Shown here: positions 42,376 through 52,561 of the stretch, piece by piece
Layout of the letters: every line of letters begins with the position of its first letter
Numbering within the stretch: the first letter of the stretch is position 1
NCBI RefSeq assembly: GCF_002741075.1
Contig: NZ_CP016634.1
Span: 4,640,501 to 4,704,500, forward strand
Origin: Pseudomonas putida
GTDB lineage: Bacteria; Pseudomonadota; Gammaproteobacteria; Pseudomonadales; Pseudomonadaceae
Direction of reading: 5' to 3'
Length of the DNA: 64,000 nt
Notes under the pieces: generated by a model
Database searches by the model: none
What the model saw: the letters and a program-made list of their open reading frames with translations, nothing else
Told to the model about the DNA's origin: nothing
Made by a program: the position numbers and the translations under genes

Positions 42376-42894
42376 ATGAGCCTACCCAATCCCGCCGACC
42401 TGATCCGGCAGATGGCCGTCGACCTTCGCGCCCACCTGGCCCGTCGCACTATCACCGAGCCACGTTTCATCGGCATCCGCACAGGCGGTGTGTGGGTAGC
42501 GCAGGCCCTGCAGCAGGCGCTGGGCGACAGCAGCCCGCTGGGCACCCTGGACGTGTCCTTCTACCGCGACGACTTCAGCCAGAACGGCCTGCACCCACAA
42601 GTGCGCCCCTCCGAACTGCCCTTCGAAATCGAAGGCCAGCACCTGGTGTTGGTGGATGACGTGCTGATGAGCGGTCGCACCATCCGCGCCGCGCTCAACG
42701 AACTGTTCGACTATGGCCGTCCGGCCAGCGTCACCCTGGTCTGCCTCCTGGACCTGGACGCCGGCGAATTGCCGATCCGCCCGAACGTGCTCGGCGCCAC
42801 CTTGCAACTGGCGCCCACTGAACGGGTAAAATTGACCGGACCCGCACCGCTCGCCCTCGAGCGCCAGGACCTCGCCACCGCTTCCGCCCTTTAA
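42376..42894 (+). CDS. pyrR: PyrR bifunctional regulator / uracil phosphoribosyltransferase
   Basis: A 172-residue phosphoribosyltransferase with the PRPP loop [18 protein letters not shown]. In Gram-positive bacteria PyrR attenuates pyr mRNA; in Pseudomonas it lies before pyrB and is thought to regulate the same pathway. GAGGAGCACGCA precedes the ATG. The gap to pyrB is only 12 bp, too short for an attenuator, so any regulation must act upstream. Confidence 0.93.
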   Translation: MSLPNPADLIRQMAVDLRAHLARRTITEPRFIGIRTGGVWVAQALQQALGDSSPLGTLDVSFYRDDFSQNGLHPQVRPSELPFEIEGQHLVLVDDVLMSGRTIRAALNELFDYGRPASVTLVCLLDLDAGELPIRPNVLGATLQLAPTERVKLTGPAPLALERQDLATASAL

Positions 42895-42906
42895 GAGTCC
42901 CCCGCG

Positions 42907-43911
42907 ATGACGCCATTCGACGCCAAGCGCCCGCTGCAGCTCAATGACCAGGGCCAGCTGCGCCACTTTCTCTCGCTCGACGGTTTGCCCCGCGAACTGC
43001 TGACCGAGATCCTCGACACCGCCGACTCCTTCCTGGAAGTCGGCGCCCGGGCCGTGAAAAAAGTCCCGTTGCTGCGCGGCAAGACCGTCTGCAACGTGTT
43101 CTTCGAAAATTCCACCCGTACCCGCACCACCTTCGAGCTGGCCGCCCAGCGCCTGTCGGCGGACGTGATCAGCCTGAACGTGTCGACTTCCTCGACCAGC
43201 AAGGGCGAAACCCTGTTCGACACCCTGCGCAACCTTGAGGCCATGGCCGCCGACATGTTCGTCGTGCGCCACTCCGACTCGGGCGCCGCGCACTTCATCG
43301 CCGAACACGTCTGCCCTGAGGTCGCGGTGATCAATGGCGGCGACGGCCGCCATGCGCACCCGACCCAAGGCATGCTCGACATGCTGACCATTCGTCGCCA
43401 CAAGGGCAGCTTCGAGAACCTCTCGGTCGCCATCGTCGGCGACATCCTGCACTCGCGCGTGGCCCGCTCCGACATGCTGGCGCTCAAGGCCCTCGGCTGC
43501 CCGGACATCCGCGTGATCGGCCCCAAGACGCTGATTCCGGTGGGCATCGAGCAGTACGGGGTGAAGGTCTATACCGACCTGGCCCAGGGCCTCAAAGACG
43601 TCGACGTGGTGATCATGCTGCGCCTGCAGCGCGAGCGCATGGCCGGCGGCCTGCTGCCCAGCGAGGGCGAGTTCTACCGCCTGTTCGGCTTGACCACCGC
43701 GCGCCTGGCCGGTGCCAAGCCCGACGCCATCGTCATGCACCCCGGCCCGATCAACCGCGGGGTGGAGATCGAATCGGCCGTGGCTGACGGCCAGCACTCG
43801 GTGATCCTCAACCAGGTCACCTACGGCATCGCCGTGCGCATGGCCGTGCTGTCCATGGCCATGAGCGGCCAGGCCGCGCAACGTCAATTCGACCAGGAGA
43901 ACGCCCAGTGA
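42907..43911 (+). CDS. pyrB: Aspartate transcarbamoylase catalytic chain
   Basis: Condenses carbamoyl phosphate with aspartate in pyrimidine synthesis. The 334-residue protein has the carbamoyl phosphate loop [31 protein letters not shown] and [11 protein letters not shown]. It has an N-terminal extension of about 20 residues relative to E. coli PyrB, as in other Pseudomonas enzymes that form a dodecamer with PyrC'. It overlaps pyrC' by 4 bases. Confidence 0.97.
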   Translation: MTPFDAKRPLQLNDQGQLRHFLSLDGLPRELLTEILDTADSFLEVGARAVKKVPLLRGKTVCNVFFENSTRTRTTFELAAQRLSADVISLNVSTSSTSKGETLFDTLRNLEAMAADMFVVRHSDSGAAHFIAEHVCPEVAVINGGDGRHAHPTQGMLDMLTIRRHKGSFENLSVAIVGDILHSRVARSDMLALKALGCPDIRVIGPKTLIPVGIEQYGVKVYTDLAQGLKDVDVVIMLRLQRERMAGGLLPSEGEFYRLFGLTTARLAGAKPDAIVMHPGPINRGVEIESAVADGQHSVILNQVTYGIAVRMAVLSMAMSGQAAQRQFDQENAQ

Positions 43912-45179
43912 CCATCAGCATTATCGGCGCCCGGGTCATCGATCCTGCCAGCGGCCTGGATACCATCACCGACCTGCACCTCGATGGCGGTCGCATCGCC
44001 GCCATCGGCGCAGCGCCTGCCAGCTTCAGCGCCACCCGCACGATCCAGGCCGATGGCCTGGTGGCAGCCCCGGGCCTGGTCGACCTCGGCGTCTCCCTGC
44101 GTGAGCCGGGCTACAGCCGCAAAGGCAACATCGCCAGCGAGACCCGCGCAGCGGTCGCCGGTGGCGTCACCAGCCTGTGCTGCCCGCCGCAGACCAAACC
44201 GGTGCTGGACACCTCGGCAGTCGCCGAACTGATCCTCGACCGCGCCCGGGAAGCGGCCAACAGCAAGGTCTACCCGATCGGCGCGCTGACCAAGGGCCTG
44301 GAAGGCGAGCAACTGGCCGAGCTGGTCGCCCTGCGCGACACCGGCTGCGTGGCCTTCGGCAATGGCCTGAAGGAAATCCCCAACAATCGCACCCTGGCAC
44401 GCGCGCTGGAATATGCCGCCACCTTCGACCTGACCGTGGTCTTCCACTCCCAGGACCGCGACCTGGCCCAGGGCGGCCTGGCCCATGAAGGGCCAATGGC
44501 CAGCTTCCTCGGTTTGCCGGGCATCCCCGAGACGGCCGAGACCGTGGCCCTGGCGCGCAACCTGCTGCTGGTCGAGCAGACGGGCGTGCGGGCGCACTTC
44601 AGCCAGATCACCAGTGCCCGCGGCGCACGGCTGATCGCCCAGGCCCAGCAGCTTGGTTTGCCGGTCACCGCCGATGTGGCGCTGTACCAACTGATCCTCA
44701 CCGACGAGGCCCTGCGCGACTTCTCCAGCCTCTATCACGTGCAGCCTCCGCTGCGCACCGCCGCCGACCGCGACGGCCTGCGCGAGGCCGTCAAGTCGGG
44801 TGTGATCCAGGCGATCTCCAGCCATCACCAACCCCACGAGCGTGACGCCAAGCTGGCACCGTTCGGCGCCACCGAGCCTGGGATCAGCAGCGTCGAAGTG
44901 CTGCTGCCATTGGCCATGACCCTGGTCGACGACGGCCTCCTCGACCTGCCGACCCTGCTGGCACGCCTCTCCAGTGGTCCGGCTGCGGCCATGCGCCTGC
45001 CGGCTGGCGAACTCAAGGTCGGCGCAGCGGCAGACCTGGTGCTGTTCGACCCGAATGCCTCCACCGTGGCGGGCGAGCAGTGGTATTCGCGCGGCGAGAA
45101 CTGCCCGTTCATCGGCCACTGCCTGCCGGGCGCGGTGCGTTATACCTTGGTCGACGGGCACGTCTGCCACGAGGCCTGA
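43908..45179 (+). CDS. pyrX: Dihydroorotase-like protein PyrC' (probably inactive)
   Basis: A 423-residue amidohydrolase-fold protein. Active dihydroorotases have a zinc-binding HxH before LREPG; here the segment is [14 protein letters not shown], with both histidines replaced. A non-catalytic homologue next to pyrB is known in Pseudomonas and is needed for assembly of the aspartate transcarbamoylase complex. GTG start within GTGA shared with the pyrB stop. The true dihydroorotase is not in this window. Confidence 0.92.
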   Translation: MTISIIGARVIDPASGLDTITDLHLDGGRIAAIGAAPASFSATRTIQADGLVAAPGLVDLGVSLREPGYSRKGNIASETRAAVAGGVTSLCCPPQTKPVLDTSAVAELILDRAREAANSKVYPIGALTKGLEGEQLAELVALRDTGCVAFGNGLKEIPNNRTLARALEYAATFDLTVVFHSQDRDLAQGGLAHEGPMASFLGLPGIPETAETVALARNLLLVEQTGVRAHFSQITSARGARLIAQAQQLGLPVTADVALYQLILTDEALRDFSSLYHVQPPLRTAADRDGLREAVKSGVIQAISSHHQPHERDAKLAPFGATEPGISSVEVLLPLAMTLVDDGLLDLPTLLARLSSGPAAAMRLPAGELKVGAAADLVLFDPNASTVAGEQWYSRGENCPFIGHCLPGAVRYTLVDGHVCHEA

Positions 45180-45197
45180 CAGACCGCGTCGCCTTTT

Positions 45198-45261
45198 TCG
45201 CGGGTAAACCCGCTCCCACAGGGGCCTCGATACCCCTGTGGTAGCGGGTTTACCCGCGAAT
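45198..45261. repeat. REP element pair
   Basis: TCGCGGGTAAACCCGCTCCC facing CCTGTGGTAGCGGGTTTACC, the most regular pair of the window, between pyrC' and the hslV promoter. Confidence 0.92.
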
Positions 45262-45309
45262 GCCGCAACGCAAATGGTCCTGCTCCAGCGTAACCACTCA
45301 TCCCCCACG

Positions 45310-45337
45310 GTTGAAATCCTTCCCCCCACCCCCATAT
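45310..45337 (+). promoter_or_regulatory. Sigma-32 heat-shock promoter of hslVU
   Basis: A -35 GTTGAAA (consensus CTTGAAA) is followed after 13 bases by CCCCATAT, a full match to the -10 consensus CCCCATNT. It lies 46 bp before the hslV start. Confidence 0.87.
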
Positions 45338-45382
45338 GAGTCTGCAACAGGCATTTTCGCCCCGCTGCGTGGAGACTCTCCC

Positions 45383-45913
45383 TTGACTACCATCGTTTCA
45401 GTCCGCCGCCACGGCAAAGTCGTCATGGGTGGCGACGGCCAGGTTTCCCTCGGCAACACCGTGATGAAGGGCAACGCGAAGAAAGTCCGTCGCCTGTACC
45501 ACGGCCAGGTCATCGCCGGCTTCGCCGGTGCTACCGCCGACGCCTTCACTCTGTTCGAGCGTTTCGAAGGCCAGCTGGAGAAACACCAGGGCCACCTGAT
45601 CCGCGCCGCCGTGGAGCTGGCCAAGGAGTGGCGTACCGACCGCTCCCTGAGCCGCCTGGAAGCCATGCTCGCCGTGGCCAACAAGGACGCCTCCCTGATC
45701 ATCACCGGCAACGGTGACGTGGTCGAGCCCGAAGACGGCCTGATCGCCATGGGTTCCGGTGGTGCCTACGCCCAGGCCGCCGCCCGCGCCCTGCTCAACA
45801 AGACCGACCTCTCGGCCCGCGAGATCGCCGAGACCGCCCTGAACATCGCCGGCGACATCTGCGTGTTCACCAACCACAACCTGACCATCGAGGAGCAGGA
45901 CCTGGCCGAGTGA
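45383..45913 (+). CDS. hslV: HslV protease subunit
   Basis: Peptidase of the HslVU (ClpQY) heat-shock protease; 176 residues, the family's usual length. The start is a TTG giving (M)[19 protein letters not shown], where the threonine after the initiator becomes the catalytic N-terminal Thr. GGAGA lies upstream. Preceded by a sigma-32 promoter and followed by hslU after a 76-bp gap that holds a hairpin. Confidence 0.96.
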   Translation: MTTIVSVRRHGKVVMGGDGQVSLGNTVMKGNAKKVRRLYHGQVIAGFAGATADAFTLFERFEGQLEKHQGHLIRAAVELAKEWRTDRSLSRLEAMLAVANKDASLIITGNGDVVEPEDGLIAMGSGGAYAQAAARALLNKTDLSAREIAETALNIAGDICVFTNHNLTIEEQDLAE

Positions 45914-45927
45914 TCAGCTGTTCTGGC

Positions 45928-45952
45928 GCCCTGTCCCGGTGACAGGGCTTTT
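45928..45952 (+). terminator. Terminator-like hairpin between hslV and hslU
   Basis: GCCCTGTC pairs with GACAGGGC across CCGGT, followed by TTTT. It may partially end transcription, lowering hslU relative to hslV, or protect the hslV mRNA end. Confidence 0.75.
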
Positions 45953-45989
45953 CCACGCTGACTTACTCTGATCAAGGACCATTTTCATC

Positions 45990-47333
45990 ATGTCCATGAC
46001 CCCCCGCGAGATCGTTCACGAACTCAACCGCCACATCATTGGCCAGGACGACGCCAAGCGCGCCGTGGCCATCGCCCTGCGCAACCGCTGGCGCCGCATG
46101 CAACTGCCGGCCGAGCTGCGCGCCGAGGTCACTCCCAAGAACATCCTGATGATCGGCCCCACCGGCGTGGGCAAGACCGAAATCGCCCGTCGCCTGGCCA
46201 AGCTGGCCAACGCGCCGTTCCTCAAGGTCGAAGCCACCAAGTTCACCGAAGTGGGCTACGTTGGCCGTGACGTCGAATCGATCATCCGTGACCTGGCCGA
46301 TGCCGCGCTGAAAATGCTCCGCGAGCAGGAGATCATCCGCGTGCGCCACCGCGCCGAGGACGCCGCCGAGGACCGCATCCTCGACGCCCTGCTGCCTCAA
46401 GCCCGGGTCAGCAGCTTCGCCGAGGAAGCCTCGCAATCGAGCAGCGATTCCAACACCCGCCAGCTGTTCCGCAAGCGCCTGCGCGAAGGCCAGCTGGATG
46501 ACAAGGAAATCGAGATCGAAGTGGCCGAGTCCATGGGCGTCGAGATTGCCGCGCCGCCCGGCATGGAAGAGATGACCAATCAGCTGCAAAGCCTGTTCGC
46601 CAACATGGGCAAGGGCAAGCGCAAGGCGCGTAAGCTCAAGGTCAAGGAAGCGCTGAAGATGGTCCGTGACGAGGAAGCCAGCCGCCTGGTCAACGAGGAA
46701 GAACTCAAGGCCAAGGCCCTGGAAGCGGTCGAGCAGCACGGCATCGTGTTCATCGACGAGATCGACAAAGTGGCCAAGCGTGGCAACGTCGGCGGTGCCG
46801 ATGTCTCCCGCGAAGGTGTCCAGCGCGACCTGCTGCCGCTGATCGAAGGCTGCACCGTCAACACCAAGCTGGGCATGGTCAAGACCGACCACATCCTGTT
46901 CATCGCCTCCGGTGCGTTCCACCTGAGCAAGCCGAGCGACCTGGTGCCCGAACTGCAAGGCCGCCTGCCGATCCGCGTTGAGCTCAAGGCGCTGACCCCG
47001 GAAGACTTCGAGCGCATCCTGCAGGAGCCGCACGCCTCGCTCACCGAGCAATACCGCGAGTTGCTCAAGACCGAAGGCCTGAACATCGAGTTCGCCGCCG
47101 ACGGCATCAAGCGCCTGGCCGAGATCGCCTATCAGGTCAACGAGAAGACCGAGAACATCGGCGCACGCCGCCTGCACACCCTGCTCGAGCGCCTGCTCGA
47201 AGAGGTGTCGTTCAGCGCGGGCGACCTGGCCAGCGCCCATGACGAAGCGCCGATCCGCATCGACGCGGCCTACGTGAACAGCCACCTCGGTGAGCTGGCG
47301 CAGAACGAAGACCTGTCGCGCTACATCCTGTAA
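45990..47333 (+). CDS. hslU: HslU ATPase subunit
   Basis: AAA+ unfoldase of the HslVU protease, 447 residues. It has [24 protein letters not shown], Walker [16 protein letters not shown], the inserted I-domain (~110-240), Walker [12 protein letters not shown], and C-terminal [19 protein letters not shown] ending in EDLSRYIL, the tail that docks into HslV. Confidence 0.97.
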   Translation: MSMTPREIVHELNRHIIGQDDAKRAVAIALRNRWRRMQLPAELRAEVTPKNILMIGPTGVGKTEIARRLAKLANAPFLKVEATKFTEVGYVGRDVESIIRDLADAALKMLREQEIIRVRHRAEDAAEDRILDALLPQARVSSFAEEASQSSSDSNTRQLFRKRLREGQLDDKEIEIEVAESMGVEIAAPPGMEEMTNQLQSLFANMGKGKRKARKLKVKEALKMVRDEEASRLVNEEELKAKALEAVEQHGIVFIDEIDKVAKRGNVGGADVSREGVQRDLLPLIEGCTVNTKLGMVKTDHILFIASGAFHLSKPSDLVPELQGRLPIRVELKALTPEDFERILQEPHASLTEQYRELLKTEGLNIEFAADGIKRLAEIAYQVNEKTENIGARRLHTLLERLLEEVSFSAGDLASAHDEAPIRIDAAYVNSHLGELAQNEDLSRYIL

Positions 47334-47349
47334 GCCCAGCGTCGCCTTC

Positions 47350-47413
47350 TTCGCGGGTAAACCCGCCCCCACAAGGATTGCAGTGACCTTGTGGGAGCGG
47401 GTTTACCCGCGAA
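47350..47413. repeat. REP element pair
   Basis: TTCGCGGGTAAACCCGCCCC facing CTTGTGGGAGCGGGTTTACC between hslU and the DUF971 gene. Confidence 0.92.
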
Positions 47414-47480
47414 TGGGCCCTTGAATCCCTCCACAAGAAGCTGGAAGCTTGCCTCATCAGCTCCCGAGAGATTCCACGCC

Positions 47481-47858
47481 ATGGCCCGCCTGCCCACCGC
47501 CATCAACCTGCACAAAGCCTCCAAGACCCTCAGCCTCACCTACGCCCCCGGCGAGGTCTATCACTTGCCCGCCGAATTCCTACGGGTGCACTCCCCCTCC
47601 GCCGAGGTCCAAGGCCACGGCAATCCGATCCTGCAGTTCGGCAAGATCAACGTCGGCCTCACAGGCCTGGAGCCTGCCGGTCAATACGCCCTGAAGCTGG
47701 TCTTCGACGATGGCCACGACAGCGGTCTGTTCACCTGGGAGTACCTCGAGCAACTGTGCCTGCGCCAGGAGCAGCTGTGGGCCGAGTACCTCGATGAGCT
47801 GCACAAAGCCGGAAAATCCCGGGATCCGGCCGAATCCGTCGTCAAACTCATGCTCTAG
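47481..47858 (+). CDS. DUF971 family protein
   Basis: A 125-residue cytosolic protein (MARLPTAINLHKASKTLSLTY…) with GLEPAGQYALKLVFDDGHDSGLFTWEYL, the family core in which the GHDSG/YTWEYL segment is nearly invariant. DUF971 domains occur in proteins linked to iron-sulfur or CoA chemistry; the function here is unknown. The first ATG at 47481 follows REP DNA and gives the family-sized product. Confidence 0.9.
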   Translation: MARLPTAINLHKASKTLSLTYAPGEVYHLPAEFLRVHSPSAEVQGHGNPILQFGKINVGLTGLEPAGQYALKLVFDDGHDSGLFTWEYLEQLCLRQEQLWAEYLDELHKAGKSRDPAESVVKLML

Positions 47859-47916
47859 TGCAAGACTTCCACGCTTTAGAGCGCGTTTTCTAATCTCATC
47901 TGTTTGAATGCCTTAC

Positions 47917-47940
47917 AGACAGCTCATGCGCGAGCTGTCT
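47917..47940. promoter_or_regulatory. 9-bp palindrome upstream of phaC1
   Basis: AGACAGCTC and GAGCTGTCT form an exact inverted repeat around ATGCGC. No T-run follows. It lies 36 bp before a sigma-54-like site and could be an operator or activator site for the PHA operon. The 351-bp region 47859-48209 holds no gene. Confidence 0.5.
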
Positions 47941-47975
47941 TGCGCATTACATGAAAGTCGGGTAACCAATGGAGC

Positions 47976-47991
47976 TGGCAAGTTCCCTGCA
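47976..47991 (+). promoter_or_regulatory. Possible sigma-54 promoter of phaC1
   Basis: TGGCAAGTTCCCTGCA keeps the invariant GG and GC of the -24/-12 boxes with the required 10-base spacing; the -12 box is CTGCA rather than TTGCA. A sigma-54 promoter has been proposed before phaC1 in P. aeruginosa. It is 218 bp before the start codon. Confidence 0.5.
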
Positions 47992-48209
47992 TCGCCGAAC
48001 GCGCGGTCAGGGTCTGGCCGGTATGTAGAGGTCGCGAGCGAAAGCAGGCTGTCTTCACACGCAGAAAACCCCGCAGCTCATCGCCTGACGCATCCGGTCG
48101 CAGCACCGCTGTTTCTTATCACTGGTCACCCGAGCAGTAGTACCGGGCAATCGTCTGTGTACCCGCCACAGCCAACCGGTACTCGTCTCAGGACAACGGA
48201 GCGTCGTAG

Positions 48210-49889
48210 ATGAGTAACAAGAACAACGATGAGTTGCAGCGACAGGCCTCGGAGAACACCTTGGGCCTGAACCCGGTCATCGGCATTCGTCGCAAGGATC
48301 TGCTGACGTCGGCACGCACCGTCCTGCGCCAGACCGTTCGCCAGCCGCTGCACAGCGTCAAGCATGTGGCGCACTTTGGCCTGGAACTCAAGAACGTGCT
48401 GCTGGGCAAATCCAGCCTGCAGCCCAGTGGCGACGACCGTCGCTTCAACGACCCGGCCTGGAGCCAGAACCCGCTGTATCGCCGCTATCTGCAGACCTAC
48501 CTGGCCTGGCGCAAGGAGCTGCAGGACTGGATCGGCAACAGCGACCTTTCCCCCCAGGATGTCAGCCGCGGGCAGTTCGTCCTCAACCTCATGACCGAAG
48601 CCATGGCGCCGACCAATACCCTGGCCAACCCGGCAGCGGTGAAGCGCTTCTTCGAGACCGGCGGCAAGAGCCTGCTCGATGGTCTGTCCAACCTGGCGAA
48701 GGATTTGGTCAACAACGGCGGCATGCCCAGCCAGGTGAACATGGACGCCTTCGAGGTGGGCAAGAACCTCGGCACCAGCGAAGGGGCCGTGGTGTACCGC
48801 AACGACGTGCTGGAACTGATTCAGTACAGCCCCATCACCGAGCAGGTGCACGCCCGTCCGCTGCTGATCGTGCCGCCGCAGATCAACAAGTTCTACGTCT
48901 TCGACCTAAGCCCGGAAAAGAGCCTGGCGCGCCATTGCCTGCGCTCGAACCAGCAGACCTTCATCATCAGCTGGCGCAACCCCACCAAGGCTCAACGCGA
49001 ATGGGGTCTGTCGACCTACATCGATGCGCTCAAGGAAGCCGTGGACGCAGTGTTGTCGATCACCGGCAGCAAGGATCTGAACATGCTTGGTGCCTGCTCC
49101 GGCGGCATCACCTGCACCGCACTGGTCGGCCACTACGCGGCCCTGGGCGAGAACAAGGTCAACGCCCTGACCCTGCTGGTCAGTGTGCTGGACACCACCA
49201 TGGACACCGAGGTCGCGCTGTTCGTCGACGAGCAAACACTCGAAGCCGCCAAGCGCCACTCCTACCAGGCTGGCGTGCTAGAAGGCAGCGACATGGCCAA
49301 GGTGTTCGCCTGGATGCGCCCGAACGATTTGATCTGGAACTACTGGGTCAACAACTACCTGCTCGGCAACGAGCCGCCGATCTTTGACATCCTGTTCTGG
49401 AACAACGACACCACGCGCCTGCCCGCCGCCTTCCACGGCGACCTGATCGAAATGTTCAAGAACAACCCACTGACCCGCGCCGACGCCCTGGAAGTGTCCG
49501 GCACCGCCATCGACCTGAAGAAGGTCCACTGCGACATCTACAGCGTCGCCGGTACCGCCGACCACATCACCCCGTGGCAGTCCTGCTATCGCTCGGCACA
49601 CCTGTTCGGCGGCAAGATCGAGTTCGTGCTGTCCAACAGCGGGCATATCCAGAGCATCCTCAACCCGCCCGGCAACCCAAAGGCACGCTTCATGACCGGT
49701 GAAGACCGGCCGGACGATCCGGTGGCCTGGCAGGAGAATGCGATCAAGCACGCCGACTCCTGGTGGCTACACTGGCAAGCCTGGCTGGGCGAACGCGCCG
49801 GTGAACTGAAAAAAGCGCCGACCCGCTTGGGCAACCGCGCCTACAGCGCGGGCGAAGCGGCACCGGGCACGTACGTCCACGAACGATGA
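48210..49889 (+). CDS. phaC1: Class II PHA synthase PhaC1
   Basis: Polymerises (R)-3-hydroxyacyl-CoAs (mainly C6-C14) into medium-chain-length polyhydroxyalkanoate on granules. The 559-residue protein has the lipase-like box GACSGG with catalytic Cys296, the Asp in GTADHITPW and the His in NSGHIQSI. GGAG lies ~10 bases before the ATG. First gene of phaC1-phaZ-phaC2-phaD; a terminator hairpin follows it. Confidence 0.98.
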   Translation: MSNKNNDELQRQASENTLGLNPVIGIRRKDLLTSARTVLRQTVRQPLHSVKHVAHFGLELKNVLLGKSSLQPSGDDRRFNDPAWSQNPLYRRYLQTYLAWRKELQDWIGNSDLSPQDVSRGQFVLNLMTEAMAPTNTLANPAAVKRFFETGGKSLLDGLSNLAKDLVNNGGMPSQVNMDAFEVGKNLGTSEGAVVYRNDVLELIQYSPITEQVHARPLLIVPPQINKFYVFDLSPEKSLARHCLRSNQQTFIISWRNPTKAQREWGLSTYIDALKEAVDAVLSITGSKDLNMLGACSGGITCTALVGHYAALGENKVNALTLLVSVLDTTMDTEVALFVDEQTLEAAKRHSYQAGVLEGSDMAKVFAWMRPNDLIWNYWVNNYLLGNEPPIFDILFWNNDTTRLPAAFHGDLIEMFKNNPLTRADALEVSGTAIDLKKVHCDIYSVAGTADHITPWQSCYRSAHLFGGKIEFVLSNSGHIQSILNPPGNPKARFMTGEDRPDDPVAWQENAIKHADSWWLHWQAWLGERAGELKKAPTRLGNRAYSAGEAAPGTYVHER

Positions 49890-49896
49890 GACCTGT

Positions 49897-49932
49897 CGCC
49901 ATGGCCGCCCGCCGGCGCCATGGCGCTTTATT
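49897..49932 (+). terminator. Terminator between phaC1 and phaZ
   Basis: CGCCATGGC pairs exactly with GCCATGGCG over 11 bases, followed by CTTTATT. It would reduce read-through from phaC1 into phaZ. Confidence 0.85.
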
Positions 49933-49949
49933 GACCTAGAGTTTCGCGC

Positions 49950-50807
49950 ATGCCGCAACCCTACATATTCAGGACAGTCGAGCTGGACAACCAGTCCATT
50001 CGCACCGCGGTCCGCCCTGGCAAGCCGCACCTGACGCCCTTGCTGATCTTCAACGGCATCGGCGCCAACCTGGAGCTGGTGTTCCCGTTCATCGAGGCGC
50101 TGGACCCGGACATCGAGGTCATCGCCTTCGATGTGCCGGGTGTCGGCGGCTCGTCCACGCCCAGTCGCCCCTACCGCTTCCCGGGCCTGGCCAAGCTGAC
50201 CGCGCGCATGCTCGACTACCTCGACTATGGCCAGGTCAATGTGATCGGCGTGTCCTGGGGCGGCGCCCTGGCCCAGCAGTTCGCCCACGACTATCCCGAG
50301 CGGTGCAAGAAACTGATCCTGGCCGCGACCGCCGCCGGGGCCTTCATGGTGCCGGGCAAGCCCAAGGTGCTGATGATGATGGCCAGCCCCCGGCGCTATG
50401 TGCAGCCCTCCCATGTGATCCGCATCGCCCCGCTGATCTATGGCGGTGGTTTTCGCCGCGACCCTGACCTGGCCCTGCACCACGCGGCCAAAGTGCGCTC
50501 CGGCGGCAAGACCGGCTACTACTGGCAACTGTTCGCCGGCCTCGGCTGGACCAGCATCCATTGGCTGCACAAGCTCCAGCAGCCGACCCTGGTGTTGGCC
50601 GGCGATGATGACCCATTGATCCCTCTGATCAACATGCGCCTGCTGGCCTGGCGCATCCCCAACGCACAGTTGCACATCATCGACGATGGGCATTTGTTCC
50701 TGATTACACGGGCCGAGGCCGTGGCGCCGATCATCATGAAATTCCTCCAGCAGGAGCGCCAGCGCGCGGTCATGCACCCGCGCCCGGCCCCAGGCCCTGG
50801 CGGCTGA
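49950..50807 (+). CDS. phaZ: Intracellular PHA depolymerase
   Basis: Serine hydrolase that degrades stored medium-chain-length PHA. The 285-residue alpha/beta hydrolase has S102 in GVSWGG, D221 in AGDDDP and H248 in DDGHLF, the same numbering as the catalytic triad described for P. putida PhaZ. Between phaC1 and phaC2, as in other fluorescent pseudomonads. Confidence 0.97.
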   Translation: MPQPYIFRTVELDNQSIRTAVRPGKPHLTPLLIFNGIGANLELVFPFIEALDPDIEVIAFDVPGVGGSSTPSRPYRFPGLAKLTARMLDYLDYGQVNVIGVSWGGALAQQFAHDYPERCKKLILAATAAGAFMVPGKPKVLMMMASPRRYVQPSHVIRIAPLIYGGGFRRDPDLALHHAAKVRSGGKTGYYWQLFAGLGWTSIHWLHKLQQPTLVLAGDDDPLIPLINMRLLAWRIPNAQLHIIDDGHLFLITRAEAVAPIIMKFLQQERQRAVMHPRPAPGPGG

Positions 50808-50874
50808 ACCTGGCCCACCGGTGGTGATGGTTACGCGATACGAACGTGGATGAAGCCTTACGACGGAGTGTGGG

Positions 50875-52557
50875 ATGAAAGACAAACCGGTAAAAGGGAC
50901 GACACCGGTCCCCGCCACGAGCATCAATGTGCAAAACGCGATCACGGGCCTGCGCGGACGCGATCTGTTCTCGACGCTGCGCAATGTCGGCCGCCTTGGC
51001 CTGCGCAACCCCTTGCACACCGCCCATCACCTGCTGGCCTTGGGCGGTCAGCTGACGCGAGTGATGCTCGGCGACGCCCCCCACCAGCCCCACCCGCGCG
51101 ACAGCCGCTTCAGCGACCCGACCTGGAGCCAGAATCCCTTCTACCGTCGCGGGCTGCAGGCCTACCTGGCCTGGCAGAAACAGACCCGCCAATGGATCGA
51201 GGAAAGCGCGCTGGACGATGATGACCGCGCCCGGGTGCACTTTCTGTTCAACCTGCTCAACGACGCCCTGGCACCGAGCAACTCGCTGCTCAACCCTCTG
51301 GCGGTCAAGGAAATCTTCAATACCGGCGGCCTGAGCCTGGTCCGCGGCGTGGCGCACCTGCTCGACGACCTGCGTCATAACGATGGCCTACCGCGCCAGG
51401 TGGACGAGCGCGCCTTCGAAGTGGGCGTGAACCTCGCCGCCACGCCGGGCGCCGTGGTGTTTCGCAACGAGCTGCTGGAACTGATCCAGTACAAGCCAAT
51501 GAGTGAAAAACAGTACGCTCGGCCGCTGGTGATCATTCCGCCGCAAATCAACAAGTACTACATCTTCGACCTGGGGCCGACCAACAGCTTCGTGCAGTAC
51601 ATGCTGAAGAACGGCCTGCAGGTGTTCATGATCAGCTGGCGCAATCCCGACCCACGTCACCGCGAGTGGGGACTGTCGAGCTATGTGGAGGCGCTGGAAG
51701 AGGCCCTCGTCGCCTGCCGCAGCATCAGCGGCAGCCGCGACCCCAACCTGATGGGTGCCTGTGCCGGTGGCCTGACCATGGCCGCCCTGCAGGGCCACTT
51801 GCAGGCCAAGGGCCAATTGCGTCGGGTGCGCAGCGCCACCTACCTGGTCAGCCTGCTGGACAGCCAGTTCGACAGCCCCGCGAGTCTGTTCGCCGACGAG
51901 CAGACCATCGAGGCCTCCAAACGCCGCTCCTACCAGCGTGGCGTACTCGATGGCGGCGAAGTGGCGCGGATCTTCGCCTGGATGCGGCCCAACGACCTGA
52001 TCTGGAACTACTGGATCAACAACTACCTGCTGGGCAGGACACCGCCGGCCTTCGACATCCTTTACTGGAACGCCGACAACACCCGCCTGCCCGCTACGTT
52101 CCATGGCGAGTTGCTGGACTTCTTCAAGCTCAACCCGTTGACCTACCCGAACGGCATGCAGGTATGCGGCACACCGATCGACCTGGCACAGGTGACCTTG
52201 GACAGTTTCACCGTCGCCGGCAATAACGATCACATCACCCCGTGGGATGCGGTGTACCGCTCGGCGCTGCTGCTCGGTGGCAAGCGCCGCTTCGTGCTGG
52301 CCAACAGCGGCCATATCCAGAGCATCATCAATCCGCCTGGCAATCCCAAGGCGCATTTCCTGGATAACCCCAGGCTGTCCAGCGACCCACGCGCCTGGGT
52401 GCATGACGCCACACGTCACGAAGGCAGCTGGTGGCCCCAGTGGCTGGAGTGGATCGGCCAGCGCTCCGGTCGCCTGAAGGCGCCCGGCACCGAACTTGGC
52501 AACGCCAGCTACCCACCGCTGGGCCCGGCACCGGGCACCTATGTCAGGGCGCGCTGA
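50875..52557 (+). CDS. phaC2: Class II PHA synthase PhaC2
   Basis: A 560-residue paralogue of PhaC1 with catalytic Cys296 in GACAGG, Asp in GNNDHITPW and His in NSGHIQSI. The N-terminal ~30 residues differ most from PhaC1. Broadly the same polymerisation role with somewhat different substrate use in other species. phaD follows 4 bp after its stop. Confidence 0.97.
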   Translation: MKDKPVKGTTPVPATSINVQNAITGLRGRDLFSTLRNVGRLGLRNPLHTAHHLLALGGQLTRVMLGDAPHQPHPRDSRFSDPTWSQNPFYRRGLQAYLAWQKQTRQWIEESALDDDDRARVHFLFNLLNDALAPSNSLLNPLAVKEIFNTGGLSLVRGVAHLLDDLRHNDGLPRQVDERAFEVGVNLAATPGAVVFRNELLELIQYKPMSEKQYARPLVIIPPQINKYYIFDLGPTNSFVQYMLKNGLQVFMISWRNPDPRHREWGLSSYVEALEEALVACRSISGSRDPNLMGACAGGLTMAALQGHLQAKGQLRRVRSATYLVSLLDSQFDSPASLFADEQTIEASKRRSYQRGVLDGGEVARIFAWMRPNDLIWNYWINNYLLGRTPPAFDILYWNADNTRLPATFHGELLDFFKLNPLTYPNGMQVCGTPIDLAQVTLDSFTVAGNNDHITPWDAVYRSALLLGGKRRFVLANSGHIQSIINPPGNPKAHFLDNPRLSSDPRAWVHDATRHEGSWWPQWLEWIGQRSGRLKAPGTELGNASYPPLGPAPGTYVRAR

Positions 52558-52561
52558 GACG

